Made by a program: the position numbers and the translations under genes. Under the pieces are notes generated by a model that saw nothing but the letters and a program-made list of their open reading frames with translations, had not been told where the DNA came from and made no database searches. Below, piece after piece: positions 41,365 through 48,186 of a stretch of 48,839 nucleotides of DNA. The stretch is from an uncultured Eubacteriales bacterium (GTDB lineage Bacteria; Bacillota; Clostridia; Oscillospirales; Oscillospiraceae), in NCBI GenBank assembly GCA_900553135.1, contig USCO01000002.1, positions 1-48,839 on the forward strand, written 5' to 3'. Each line of letters starts with the position of its first letter. Position 1 is the first letter of the stretch.

Positions 41365-42219
41365 TCACTTTTCCAGGGCCAACAGCATCTCACGCACCAC
41401 TTTGGCCGCCACGGCGTTGGACACGCCGCTGGGGTCGTAGGGGGGAGAGAGCTCGTTGACATCGCAGCCCACCACATTGCAGCGGCTGCACACCAGGGTC
41501 ACGGCCTTGCGCAGGGCCTCGAAGGTCACGCCGCCGGGCTCGGGGGTGCCGGTTCCGGGGAACACCGAGGGGTCCATGACATCCAGGTCAACTGTAAAGT
41601 AGACTGGCTTGTCGCCCAGTTCTGCCACCGTCTCCTCCAGGGTGTCCAGGTCGAAGGGGTGGGTGGACACATGGTCCCGGCCCCAGCGCCACTCCTCCCG
41701 GTCTCCCGAGCGGATGCCGAACTGGAAGATCTTCCCGTCTCCGGTGAGATCCCAGCAGCGGCGGATGACGCAGGCGTGGGACAGCTCCACGCCCAGGTAC
41801 TCCTGCCGCAGGTCGGTGTGGGCGTCAAAGTGGATGATGTGCACATCGGGGAACTTCTCAAACACCGCCCGGAAGGCGCCCAGGGTCACCAGGTGCTCAC
41901 CCCCCAGCAGGAAGGGCCGCTTGCCCGCGGAGAGGATCTCCGCCGCCCTCTCCTGAATGGCCTCCAGGGCCAGGACACTGCTGCCCATGGGCAGCTCCAG
42001 GTCGCCGCTGTCCAGGATGGCGTAGTCACTGAGGTCCTTGTCCTGGTAGGGGCTGTACAGCTCCAGGCCGTAGGACTCCCGCCGCAGGGCGGAGGGACCG
42101 AAGCGAGTGCCGGGGCGGTTGGAGGTGGTGGAATCAAAGGGAGCGCCGAAGAGGACGGTGGTGCTCTCCTCAAAGGGGGCGTCACAGCCCATATAAACGT
42201 CAATCTGCGGCTTCAACAT
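41365..42219 (-). CDS. speB: Agmatinase
   Basis: The 284-residue ureohydrolase splits agmatine into putrescine and urea. The binuclear Mn site is visible: GGEHLVTLG (~101), FDAHTDLR (~130-137), SHACVIRR (~147) and DLDVMDPSVFPGTGTPEPGG (~212-231). The early motif PFDSTTSNRPGTRFGPSALR (~27-46) is typical. It overlaps the end of speE by 20 nt, so translation is coupled. Together with arginine decarboxylase it completes arginine to putrescine. Confidence 0.94.
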   Translation of the reverse strand: MLKPQIDVYMGCDAPFEESTTVLFGAPFDSTTSNRPGTRFGPSALRRESYGLELYSPYQDKDLSDYAILDSGDLELPMGSSVLALEAIQERAAEILSAGKRPFLLGGEHLVTLGAFRAVFEKFPDVHIIHFDAHTDLRQEYLGVELSHACVIRRCWDLTGDGKIFQFGIRSGDREEWRWGRDHVSTHPFDLDTLEETVAELGDKPVYFTVDLDVMDPSVFPGTGTPEPGGVTFEALRKAVTLVCSRCNVVGCDVNELSPPYDPSGVSNAVAAKVVREMLLALEK

Positions 42220-43060
42220 GCTTTAATAACTCCTCTACATAGGCTGGGATGTAAAACGCGCCCTTGTGCAGGGTGGTGGTGTAGTACCAGGCGGGGAGCT
42301 TGCGGGCGTTCCAGCGGGCCTCGTCCAAATCCCGCAGGGGGTGGTACTTCTTGCTGGCAAAGCCGAAGAGCCAGTGGCCCGAGGGATAGGTGGGGATGTG
42401 GGCCTGGTACACCTTGGCAATGGGGAAGGACTCCACAATGCGCTTGTGGGCCCGCTGGCAGGCCATGGCGTCCTCGTCGTAGAAGGGGCTCTCATGCTGA
42501 TTGACCATGATGCCGTCCTCCCGCAGGGCCTTGGAGCAGTTGCCGTAGAACTCCCGGGTAAACAGGCCCTCGCCGGGGCCGAATGGGTCGGTGGAGTCCA
42601 CGATGATGAGGTCGTAGCAGTCCACCTTTCGGCGGATGAACTTCAGGCCGTCCTCATAGTGGATGGTCACCCGGGGGTCGTCCAGAGAACAGGAAGTCTT
42701 GGGCAGGTACTCCCGGCAGACCTCCACCACCTGGGGGTCGATCTCCACCATGTCGATGTGTTCAATGTCGTCGTAGCGGCACAGCTCTCGGATAACGCCG
42801 CCGTCTCCCGCGCCGATGACCAGCACGTCCCGCACGTGGGGATGCACCGCCATGGCGGGGTGGGTGATCATCTCGTGGTAGATGAACTCGTCCTTCTCGG
42901 TGAGCATCATGTAGCCGTCCAGGGTGAGGAAGCGGCCAAACTCCGGGGAATGAAAAACGTCGATGCGCTGAAACTCGCTTTGTCCGCTGTAGAGCTGCTT
43001 GTCCACCCGGATGGACAGCTTTACATTGGGCGAGTGGGCTTCGGAAAACCAAAGATCCAT
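42200..43060 (-). CDS. speE: Spermidine synthase
   Basis: The 286-residue aminopropyltransferase moves the aminopropyl group from decarboxylated SAM to putrescine. Motifs: QRIDVFHSPEFGRFLTLDGY (~31-50), FIYHEMITHPAM (~58-69), VLVIGAGDGGVIREL (SAM loop, ~80-94), VEIDPQVVEVCREY (~105) and LIIVDSTDPFGPGEGLF (catalytic Asp, ~151-167). GGAGGGG precedes the ATG. It lies 3 nt after speA. Confidence 0.95.
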   Translation of the reverse strand: MDLWFSEAHSPNVKLSIRVDKQLYSGQSEFQRIDVFHSPEFGRFLTLDGYMMLTEKDEFIYHEMITHPAMAVHPHVRDVLVIGAGDGGVIRELCRYDDIEHIDMVEIDPQVVEVCREYLPKTSCSLDDPRVTIHYEDGLKFIRRKVDCYDLIIVDSTDPFGPGEGLFTREFYGNCSKALREDGIMVNQHESPFYDEDAMACQRAHKRIVESFPIAKVYQAHIPTYPSGHWLFGFASKKYHPLRDLDEARWNARKLPAWYYTTTLHKGAFYIPAYVEELLKHVEAAD

Positions 43061-43063
43061 GGG

Positions 43064-44533
43064 TCACACCCCTCCTTTCAAGACGTTCAGGTGCAGGATA
43101 TCGGGGTCCTCCGGTCCGGTCATGGAGCAGCCCTTGTCCTTGGCGTAGCGGATATAGTCCAAAATCTCGGGGGTAATGCGCTCGCCGGGGGCCAGGATGG
43201 GGATTCCCGGGGGATAGCACATGACAAACTCGCTGCACACCCGCCCGGCGGTCTGCTCAATGGGCAGGGACTCCTTGGGGGCGTAGAAGGCGTCCTGGGG
43301 GGAGACGGCCACCTGAGGGTCGATGTACTCCTGCTTCATGAGGTCGGCCTTGTCCTTGCCGAAGCGGCGGCGCACCTCGCTCAGGGCGGACACCAGGCGC
43401 TCCACCTCCCGGGGCCGGTCGCCAATAGACAGGTAGGCCAGGATGTTGCCCAGGTCGCCGAACTCGATCTGGATGTCGTACTCGTCCCGCAGCAGGTCAT
43501 AGACCTCGATGCCGGCCAGGCCCACGTCCAGGGTGTTCACCGACAGCTTGGTGATGTCGAAATTATAGATGCTGCCCCCGTTCACCAGCTCCCGGGAGTA
43601 GGCGTAGTAGCCCCCGATGGCGTTGATCTCGTCCCGGGCGTACTGGGCCAGGGCGCACACCCGCTCAAAGGCGGCCCGGCCCCGCAGAGCCAGGTTGCGC
43701 CGGGAGATATCCAGGCTGGACAGCAGCAGGTAGGAGCCGCTGGTGGTCTGGGTCAGGTTGATGATCTGGCGCACGTGGCCCTCCTGCATGGCAGGGCCGC
43801 ACAGCAGCAGGGAGCTCTGGGTGAGGCTGCCCCCCGACTTGTGCATGGAGACGGCGGCCATGTCCGCCCCCGCCGCCATGGCGGAGATGGGCAGGTTGTC
43901 GCCAAAGTAAAAATGGGTGCCGTGGGCCTCGTCGGCCAGACACAGCATTCCGTGGCGGTGGGCCAGCTCCACGATGCCCTTCAGGTCGGAACAGATGCCG
44001 TAGTAGGTGGGGTTGTTCACCAGCACCGCCTTGGCGTCGGGGTTTTGCAGGATGGCCCGCTCCACCTCCTCCAGGCGCATGCCCAGAGGGATGCCCAGGC
44101 GGTCGTCGCACTCGGGGTTCACATACACGGGGACGGCGCCGCACAGCACCATAGCCCCCATGACGCTGCGGTGGACGTTGCGGGGCAGGATGATCTTGTC
44201 CCCCCGCTTGGCCACCGAGAGCACCATGCTCTGCACCGCAGAGGTGGTGCCCCCTACCATCAAAAAGGCGTGGGCGGCTCCAAAGGCCTGGGCGGCCAGC
44301 TCCTCGGCCTCCCGAATGACGGAGACCGGGTGGCACAGGTTGTCCAGGGGCTTCATGGAGTTGACGTCCATCCCCACACACTTCTCCCCCAGCAGCTCTA
44401 CCAGCTCGGGGTTGCCCCGGCCCCGCTTGTGGCCGGGGACGTCAAAGGGAACGACCCTTCTTTTTCGAAATTCTTCCAGCGCCTCATAGATGGGCGCGCG
44501 GTCCTGTTGAAGCGTTGCTCTCACCTCTTTCAA
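43064..44533 (-). CDS. speA: Arginine decarboxylase (SpeA, fold-type I PLP; Orn/Lys/Arg family)
   Basis: The 489-residue protein is of the short Bacillus SpeA type. Motifs: VVPFDVPGHKRGRGNPEL (~27-44), FLMVGGTTSAVQSMVLS (~89-105), LCLADEAHGTHFYFGD (~197-212) and the PLP lysine in VSMHKSGGSLTQSS (~225-238). Position with agmatinase supports arginine rather than lysine/ornithine as substrate. The start overlaps the speD stop (ATGA), so they are translationally coupled. Confidence 0.92.
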   Translation of the reverse strand: MKEVRATLQQDRAPIYEALEEFRKRRVVPFDVPGHKRGRGNPELVELLGEKCVGMDVNSMKPLDNLCHPVSVIREAEELAAQAFGAAHAFLMVGGTTSAVQSMVLSVAKRGDKIILPRNVHRSVMGAMVLCGAVPVYVNPECDDRLGIPLGMRLEEVERAILQNPDAKAVLVNNPTYYGICSDLKGIVELAHRHGMLCLADEAHGTHFYFGDNLPISAMAAGADMAAVSMHKSGGSLTQSSLLLCGPAMQEGHVRQIINLTQTTSGSYLLLSSLDISRRNLALRGRAAFERVCALAQYARDEINAIGGYYAYSRELVNGGSIYNFDITKLSVNTLDVGLAGIEVYDLLRDEYDIQIEFGDLGNILAYLSIGDRPREVERLVSALSEVRRRFGKDKADLMKQEYIDPQVAVSPQDAFYAPKESLPIEQTAGRVCSEFVMCYPPGIPILAPGERITPEILDYIRYAKDKGCSMTGPEDPDILHLNVLKGGV

Positions 44534-45288
44534 TAGATGTTCCGCCCGCTGAAGATCTCGATCATCTCCCGGCGGATATTGTCCATGATCTCCAGCCGCA
44601 CTTTGGGAGGCAGCTCGTAGGCATCGGTCTTGAACAGGTAGTTCTGCAAATTGATGTCCTTGAGCATCATCTTGGTGTGGTAGAGGTTGGCCTCGTATAC
44701 ATTGATGTCCACGGTGTCGTACAGGCGCAGAATGGCCGGGTCGATATACTCCTGGATGGAGCGCACCGTGTGGTCCATAAACAGCTTCTTGCCGTTCACG
44801 TCCCGGGTAAAGCCCCGGACCCGGTAGTCCATGGTGATGATATCCGAGTCGAAGGAGCCGATGAGGTAGTCCAGGGTGGACAGGGGGGTAATCTCCCCGC
44901 AGGTGGCCACGTCGATATCCACCCGGAAGGTGGCAAGGCAGGTCTCCGGATGATACTCCGGATAGGTGTGGACGGTGACATGGCTCTTGTCCAGGTGGGC
45001 CAGCTGGGTATCCCCCACAGGCACCATGGAACCCTCGGCAATGAGAATGGTCACCGACGCCCCCTGAGGGTCGTAGTCCTGCTTGGCGATGTTCAGCACC
45101 TTGGCGCCGATCATATCCGTCAGGGTGGTGAGGATATTGGTCAGACGCTCGGAGTTGTACTGCTCGTCAATGTAGGCGATATAGTCCCGCTGCTCCCGGG
45201 CGGTCTTGGCGTAGCACACGTCGTAGATATTGAAGCTGAGGGCCTTGGTCAGGTTATTGAAGCCGTAAAGCCGCAGTTTTTCCGCCAT
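44530..45288 (-). CDS. speD: S-adenosylmethionine decarboxylase proenzyme (E. coli SpeD type)
   Basis: The 252-residue proenzyme cleaves itself to form a pyruvoyl group at the Ser of DKSHVTVHTYPEYHP (~97-111). It then decarboxylates SAM, giving the aminopropyl donor for SpeE. The stretch VATCGEITPLSTLDYLIGSF and MDYRVRGFTRDVNGKKLFMD closely follow E. coli SpeD and differ from the short Bacillus/archaeal SpeH form. The ATG at 45288 follows GGAGGAAGG. It is the first gene of the operon, directly after the leader terminator. Confidence 0.95.
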   Translation of the reverse strand: MAEKLRLYGFNNLTKALSFNIYDVCYAKTAREQRDYIAYIDEQYNSERLTNILTTLTDMIGAKVLNIAKQDYDPQGASVTILIAEGSMVPVGDTQLAHLDKSHVTVHTYPEYHPETCLATFRVDIDVATCGEITPLSTLDYLIGSFDSDIITMDYRVRGFTRDVNGKKLFMDHTVRSIQEYIDPAILRLYDTVDINVYEANLYHTKMMLKDINLQNYLFKTDAYELPPKVRLEIMDNIRREMIEIFSGRNIY

Positions 45289-45316
45289 AAAGCCTTCCTC
45301 CCCCTTGTCGAAGAAT

Positions 45317-45351
45317 AAAAAAACAAGCGGTATGCTGCGCATACCGCTTGT
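45317..45351 (-). terminator. Leader terminator (attenuator) ahead of speD
   Basis: A perfect 13-bp stem (45323-45335 with 45339-45351, 3-nt loop) is followed on the minus strand by seven T (45317-45323). It lies only ~30 nt before the speD ATG and inside the same transcript, so it must be bypassed for expression. Confidence 0.88.
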
Positions 45352-45504
45352 AACAGGTCGTGATTTCGCCAGTCGGCAAAGAGATACGGGGACACTCATC
45401 CCCTTTTCCCGGGACGTACGGGCGTTTTACAGAGCGATAGCAAATACAAACTTTGACTACTCTTATTGACCGTTTTACAAGTTGATATGCCCGCGGCATA
45501 CTGG

Positions 45505-45636
45505 TTATAAAGTAACCAACTTATAAAATTGAGCTTTTAACTCAATCAATAATGGCAACATCTCAGTTGCCTTCGGCAGTTGACCCGGCTGTCCGTATGG
45601 CCTTAACCCGGCGAGGCGGGTGGTCAGTATTTGCAT
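45505..45636 (-). CDS. Leader peptide (uORF) of the polyamine operon
   Basis: An ATG (45634-45636) 3-4 nt after GGAG starts a 43-residue frame, MQILTTRLAGLRPYGQPGQL followed by a stretch rich in Leu, Lys and Glu and ending FYKLVTL. It ends at TAA 45505-45507. The mRNA coding it is itself structured (GGCAAC...GTTGCC; ATTGAG...CTCAAT). It has no Arg/Met repeats of a classical amino-acid attenuator; sensing by a stalling nascent peptide, like SpeFL in enterobacteria, is more plausible. Its translation is inferred. Confidence 0.55.
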   Translation of the reverse strand: MQILTTRLAGLRPYGQPGQLPKATEMLPLLIELKAQFYKLVTL

Positions 45637-45667
45637 GGTCTCCGTTGTGACGGCCCATATCGTTTTT

Positions 45668-45696
45668 AGTTTAGCCCACTCGGGCCCCGTTGTCAA
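45668..45696 (-). promoter_or_regulatory. Strong promoter of the polyamine operon
   Basis: Minus strand: consensus TTGACA (45691-45696), 17-nt spacer, TAAACT (45668-45673). The expected transcript start is near 45661. Confidence 0.8.
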
Positions 45697-45732
45697 GGCT
45701 TTTTCCCGGAGGGCGTCGAAATTAGTTTCCAG

Positions 45733-45763
45733 AAAAAGACACCCCGCGGCATAGCCGCGGGGT
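45733..45763 (-). terminator. Terminator of the glycosyltransferase gene
   Basis: ACCCCGCGGC (45741-45750) pairs with GCCGCGGGGT (45754-45763), followed on the minus strand by T (opposite 45733-45737). It separates this gene from the polyamine promoter. Confidence 0.88.
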
Positions 45764-45771
45764 GAGATTCA

Positions 45772-47055
45772 TTAGCCTTTGCCCAGGGCCTTCTGGCCGC
45801 CGGTGTGGTAGATAGGCTTCCACTCCACCTTCTGGACCAGAGCGGCCAGAGAGATGGGGATGTATGTAAACATAAAGATGGGGAAGGTAAACATGTACAG
45901 CAGCTTCTTGTGAGTGGGGATCTGGATCTGCTTCCACTCGCTGATGACGGTCAGGGCGCCGTAGAGCAGCAGGCCCAGATAGAAGCTGACCACCGTGGAG
46001 AGGGCAAAGCTGCCGGCGACCTCCAGGATGCGCTCGGTGATGTAGGCGGGCTGGCCCCAGCAGGCCACGCACAGCACCACGTTGAAGGCCAGCATCACCA
46101 TGGTCAGCAGCATGCCGGGGGCCACGGTCATGAACATGTCGTAGCAGGACCAGGACTTGCGGGTAGGCTTGCGCAGGAAGCCGCGGGTCAGGGCAGTGCT
46201 GTAATTGGCATTGACCTGATAGAATCCCTTGGACCAGCGCAGGCGCTGATCCCAGGACTGGCGGAAGGTGGTGGGCTGCTCGTCATAGATGACAGCCTTG
46301 TCGCAGTAGCCGATGCGGCGGCCCTTCAGGGCGCAGCCCACGGAGAACTCGATATCCTCGGTGAGCAGGTGGTAAGGCCAGCCGCCGTTCTCCCGGATGA
46401 CATCGGCATTGATGAGGAAGCCGGTACCGGAGACGTGGCAGTTGGTGCCCAGGAGCATACGGGGGAAGTTGAGGAAGCGGGCCTCACGCAGGAACCAGAT
46501 GCCGTAGCCGGAGGAGATCCAGTTGGCACCGAAGTTGCGGGAGTTGCGGTAGCAGGTAATGGCGCCGTAGTCGCCGCTGTCAAAGACCTTGTTCATCTCG
46601 GCGGTGAAGTTGGGGTCCACCAGATTGTCGGCGTCGAAGATCATGTAGCCGTCGTAGGTGTCCTTGCCCTCGTGGGCCAGGGTGCGGAAGAGGTAATCCA
46701 GGGCGTAGCCCTTGCCCTTCTTGTTCTGGTTGAAGCGCTCATACACGATGGCGCCGGCGTCCCGGGCAACCTGGGCGGTGTTGTCGGTGCAGTTATCGGC
46801 CACCACATAGACGTCCAGGCAGTCCTTGGGGTAATTCTGGTTTTTCAGCGATTGGATCAATTCTGCGATCACTCCCGACTCGTTGCGGGCGGAGATCACA
46901 GCGGCATAGCGGTGGATCACCGCATCCCGGTCGGTGCTCTGGCGGTGCTTGCGCACCAGGCCGATCACCAGATAGACCAGCTGATAAAAATAGGCCACGG
47001 TGAACAGCACAGCCAAAAACAGGTTAAAGGCTTCTACCATTCGAATCATAGTCAT
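45772..47055 (-). CDS. Membrane glycosyltransferase, family 2
   Basis: The 427-residue protein has an N-terminal helix (~10-35), a GT2 catalytic domain (~45-280) and three to four C-terminal helices (~305-405). Catalytic features: YAAVISARNESGVIAELIQS (~52-71), VYVVADNCTDNTAQVARDAG (~83-102), the metal-binding YMIFDADNLV (~137-146), LTEDIEFSVGC (ED, ~228) and the processive-type QSWDQRLRWSKGF (QxxRW, ~263). The QxxRW motif suggests a polymerising or repeated transfer, as in cellulose/hyaluronan-type synthases. The ATG at 47055 is 6 nt after AAGGTG. Product unknown. Confidence 0.88.
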   Translation of the reverse strand: MTMIRMVEAFNLFLAVLFTVAYFYQLVYLVIGLVRKHRQSTDRDAVIHRYAAVISARNESGVIAELIQSLKNQNYPKDCLDVYVVADNCTDNTAQVARDAGAIVYERFNQNKKGKGYALDYLFRTLAHEGKDTYDGYMIFDADNLVDPNFTAEMNKVFDSGDYGAITCYRNSRNFGANWISSGYGIWFLREARFLNFPRMLLGTNCHVSGTGFLINADVIRENGGWPYHLLTEDIEFSVGCALKGRRIGYCDKAVIYDEQPTTFRQSWDQRLRWSKGFYQVNANYSTALTRGFLRKPTRKSWSCYDMFMTVAPGMLLTMVMLAFNVVLCVACWGQPAYITERILEVAGSFALSTVVSFYLGLLLYGALTVISEWKQIQIPTHKKLLYMFTFPIFMFTYIPISLAALVQKVEWKPIYHTGGQKALGKG

Positions 47056-47097
47056 GTCAATCACCTTGATAAAGTTCGTCGTTGAAGTTACATCCAG

Positions 47098-47114
47098 TCC
47101 AATCCACGATTGGA
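47098..47114. promoter_or_regulatory. Inverted repeat at the glycosyltransferase transcript start
   Basis: TCCAATC-CAC-GATTGGA has perfect 7-bp arms and lies just downstream of the -10 element at 47124-47129. It could be a repressor site or a 5' hairpin. Confidence 0.4.
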
Positions 47115-47123
47115 GCTTGCATT

Positions 47124-47151
47124 ATCATAGCACGGTTTTTAAATATTACAA
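47124..47151 (-). promoter_or_regulatory. Promoter of the glycosyltransferase gene
   Basis: Minus strand: TTGTAA (47146-47151), 16-nt spacer, TATGAT (47124-47129). The stretch from here to 47399 is AT-rich, then has a 14-bp direct repeat CTCCGGCCGCCGCC (47342-47355 and 47372-47385); no gene is seen there. Confidence 0.6.
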
Positions 47152-47399
47152 GATTGTTTCGTGAGTCTTAATAAAAAGTTAAGAGTTCATTCACAATTTG
47201 TAGGATTCGTGCAATCATTTTTCCCTTTATCTCCCTATTTTAGGCTTGTTTCCTTGTATATTTGCACAAAAAGCGGTTTTTAATTTTGAAAATACTCCGA
47301 AATTCATTTAATACTTCTGTAACATTTAGGTCCGAACTTTCCTCCGGCCGCCGCCGCTGCTCCCCTGAAAAAGCTCCGGCCGCCGCCCTGAAATGGACG

Positions 47400-47430
47400 C
47401 AAAAAGCCGGAGCAGTGGGCCTGCTCCGGC
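47400..47430 (-). terminator. Terminator downstream of the four-helix-bundle gene
   Basis: GCCGGAGCAG (47406-47415) pairs with CTGCTCCGGC (47421-47430), followed on the minus strand by TTTTT. Confidence 0.8.
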
Positions 47431-47452
47431 GGGGAAGAACAAATGTAGGTCC

Positions 47453-47797
47453 TTATTTTAGATTCTTTTTTGCTGTGTTCAGAGAGGCGATCAAAAGCTT
47501 CTTCAATTCAACGCATCGCTCCAAAGTGGAACGGTCTCCATAAAACCCACTTTCAATCAACAACTCCAGCCAGTACTCACTCTCTGAGCATTCTTTTAGG
47601 GCAATTTGGAGTTTAGCAATGAAATCAGCTCGACCATGACCATAGAAGGCTTCTCGAATATTGGCTCCGATGCTGGTACCAGATCGGATAAGCTGATTTG
47701 TCAGCACACTTTCTCGCTTTGAAGCCTTAATCTCATTACATACTTTGATAATTTCTAAGGCAAAGGATTTCGACTTGGTCAGAAGAGGACTATCCAT
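47453..47797 (-). CDS. Four-helix-bundle protein (23S rRNA intervening-sequence type)
   Basis: The 114-residue protein is all-helical with the family marks FALEIIKVCNEIKAS (~12-26), LTNQLIRSGTSIGANIREAF (~32-51) and ALKECSESEYWLELLIESG (~66-84). These proteins were first found inside 23S rRNA intervening sequences but are common as free-standing genes; the related Avd protein helps diversity-generating retroelements. No reverse transcriptase or rRNA lies here. The gene is clearly lower in GC than most of the window and lies among short direct and inverted repeats (47834-47916), which suggests mobility. Function unknown. Confidence 0.88.
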   Translation of the reverse strand: MDSPLLTKSKSFALEIIKVCNEIKASKRESVLTNQLIRSGTSIGANIREAFYGHGRADFIAKLQIALKECSESEYWLELLIESGFYGDRSTLERCVELKKLLIASLNTAKKNLK

Positions 47798-47833
47798 ATT
47801 TGCACCCCGTTCCTTACTTATTCCCTATTCCCT

Positions 47834-47916
47834 CTTACTTCTTCCCTCCAAAAATCCCGAGGACAGTTTGGAAAGGGAAGAGTGAATCAGGAAGAAGTAA
47901 GAAGTAAAAATCCCGA
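47834..47916. repeat. Inverted and direct repeats next to the four-helix-bundle gene
   Basis: CTTACTTCTTCC (47834-47845) is inverted as GGAAGAAGTAAG (47890-47901). AAAAATCCCGA occurs at 47850-47860 and again at 47906-47916, where it forms one arm of the tRNA terminator. Both strands are purine- or pyrimidine-rich around these. The pattern may mark the edge of an inserted element. Confidence 0.5.
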
Positions 47917-47939
47917 ACGCATTCGCATTCGGGATTTTT
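47906..47939 (-). terminator. Terminator of the tRNA-Gln/tRNA-Lys transcript
   Basis: A perfect 12-bp stem (47906-47917 with 47928-47939), with a T-run on the minus strand, directly follows the tRNA-Lys CCA. Confidence 0.85.
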
Positions 47940-48014
47940 GGTGACCCGTCGGAGATTCGAACTCCGGACACCCTGCTTAAAAGGCAGGTGCTCTGCCGAC
48001 TGAGCTAACGGGTC
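47939..48014 (-). tRNA. tRNA-Lys (anticodon TTT)
   Basis: On the minus strand it runs from GACCCGT (48008-48014) through D arm TAGCTCAGTCGG, anticodon stem CCTGC/GCAGG around CTTTTAA, T arm CCGGAGTTCGAATCTCCG, closing ACGGGTC, discriminator A and encoded CCA. All stems pair well. It is 44 nt downstream of tRNA-Gln. Confidence 0.96.
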
Positions 48015-48058
48015 ATAGGATATCTATATTATGTGAACATGCAGGGCATGCAATACGC

Positions 48059-48133
48059 TGGCAGGGATGGCTGGACTCGAACCAGCGAATGAGGGAGTCA
48101 AAGTCCCTTGCCTTACCGCTTGGCTACACCCCA
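48059..48133 (-). tRNA. tRNA-Gln (anticodon TTG), hybrid acceptor stem
   Basis: The gene reads on the minus strand from TGGGGTG (48127-48133), with TAGCCAAGCGGTAAGGCA, anticodon stem AGGGA/TCCCT around CTTTGAC, T arm GCTGGTTCGAGTCCAGC, then CATCCCT, G and CCA (48059-48061). The acceptor arms do not match fully: T1 faces T72, and G5 faces T68. CATCCCT would pair perfectly with AGGGATG, and TGGGGTG with CACCCCA, as if two different tRNA-Gln genes were joined. The composition changes sharply just beyond its 5' end. Confidence 0.85.
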
Positions 48134-48186
48134 ATGTATAATTATTATATCACTTTTTAAAATAATTTAAAGGAGAAAATTTAAAA

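Larger units (their letters stand above)
45289..45660 (-). promoter_or_regulatory. Polyamine-operon leader with uORF and alternative hairpins
   Basis: The ~370-nt 5' leader between promoter and speD contains: a 43-codon uORF (45505-45636); a hairpin around the uORF stop (45502-45507 with 45513-45518); the hairpin TATGCC-CGC-GGCATA (45486-45500); and a terminator (45317-45351). The strand at 45475-45490 reads, on the minus strand, GCATATCAACTTGTAA, which can pair with the 5' arm of the terminator through 7 + 5 bp around a small internal loop. That would be an antiterminator, exclusive with 45486-45500. No known riboswitch or T-box consensus was recognised. Confidence 0.65.

Noticed and set aside
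45289..45660. T-box or SAM riboswitch in the speD leader
   Set aside because: No AGGGTGGNACCGCG-type T-box sequence or SAM-I/II core could be found. CCGCGGGC near 45490 only superficially resembles a T-box piece.
47342..47385. Two CTCCGGCCGCCGCC repeats as a CRISPR-like array
   Set aside because: Only two short copies with a 16-nt spacer, low complexity, and no cas genes.
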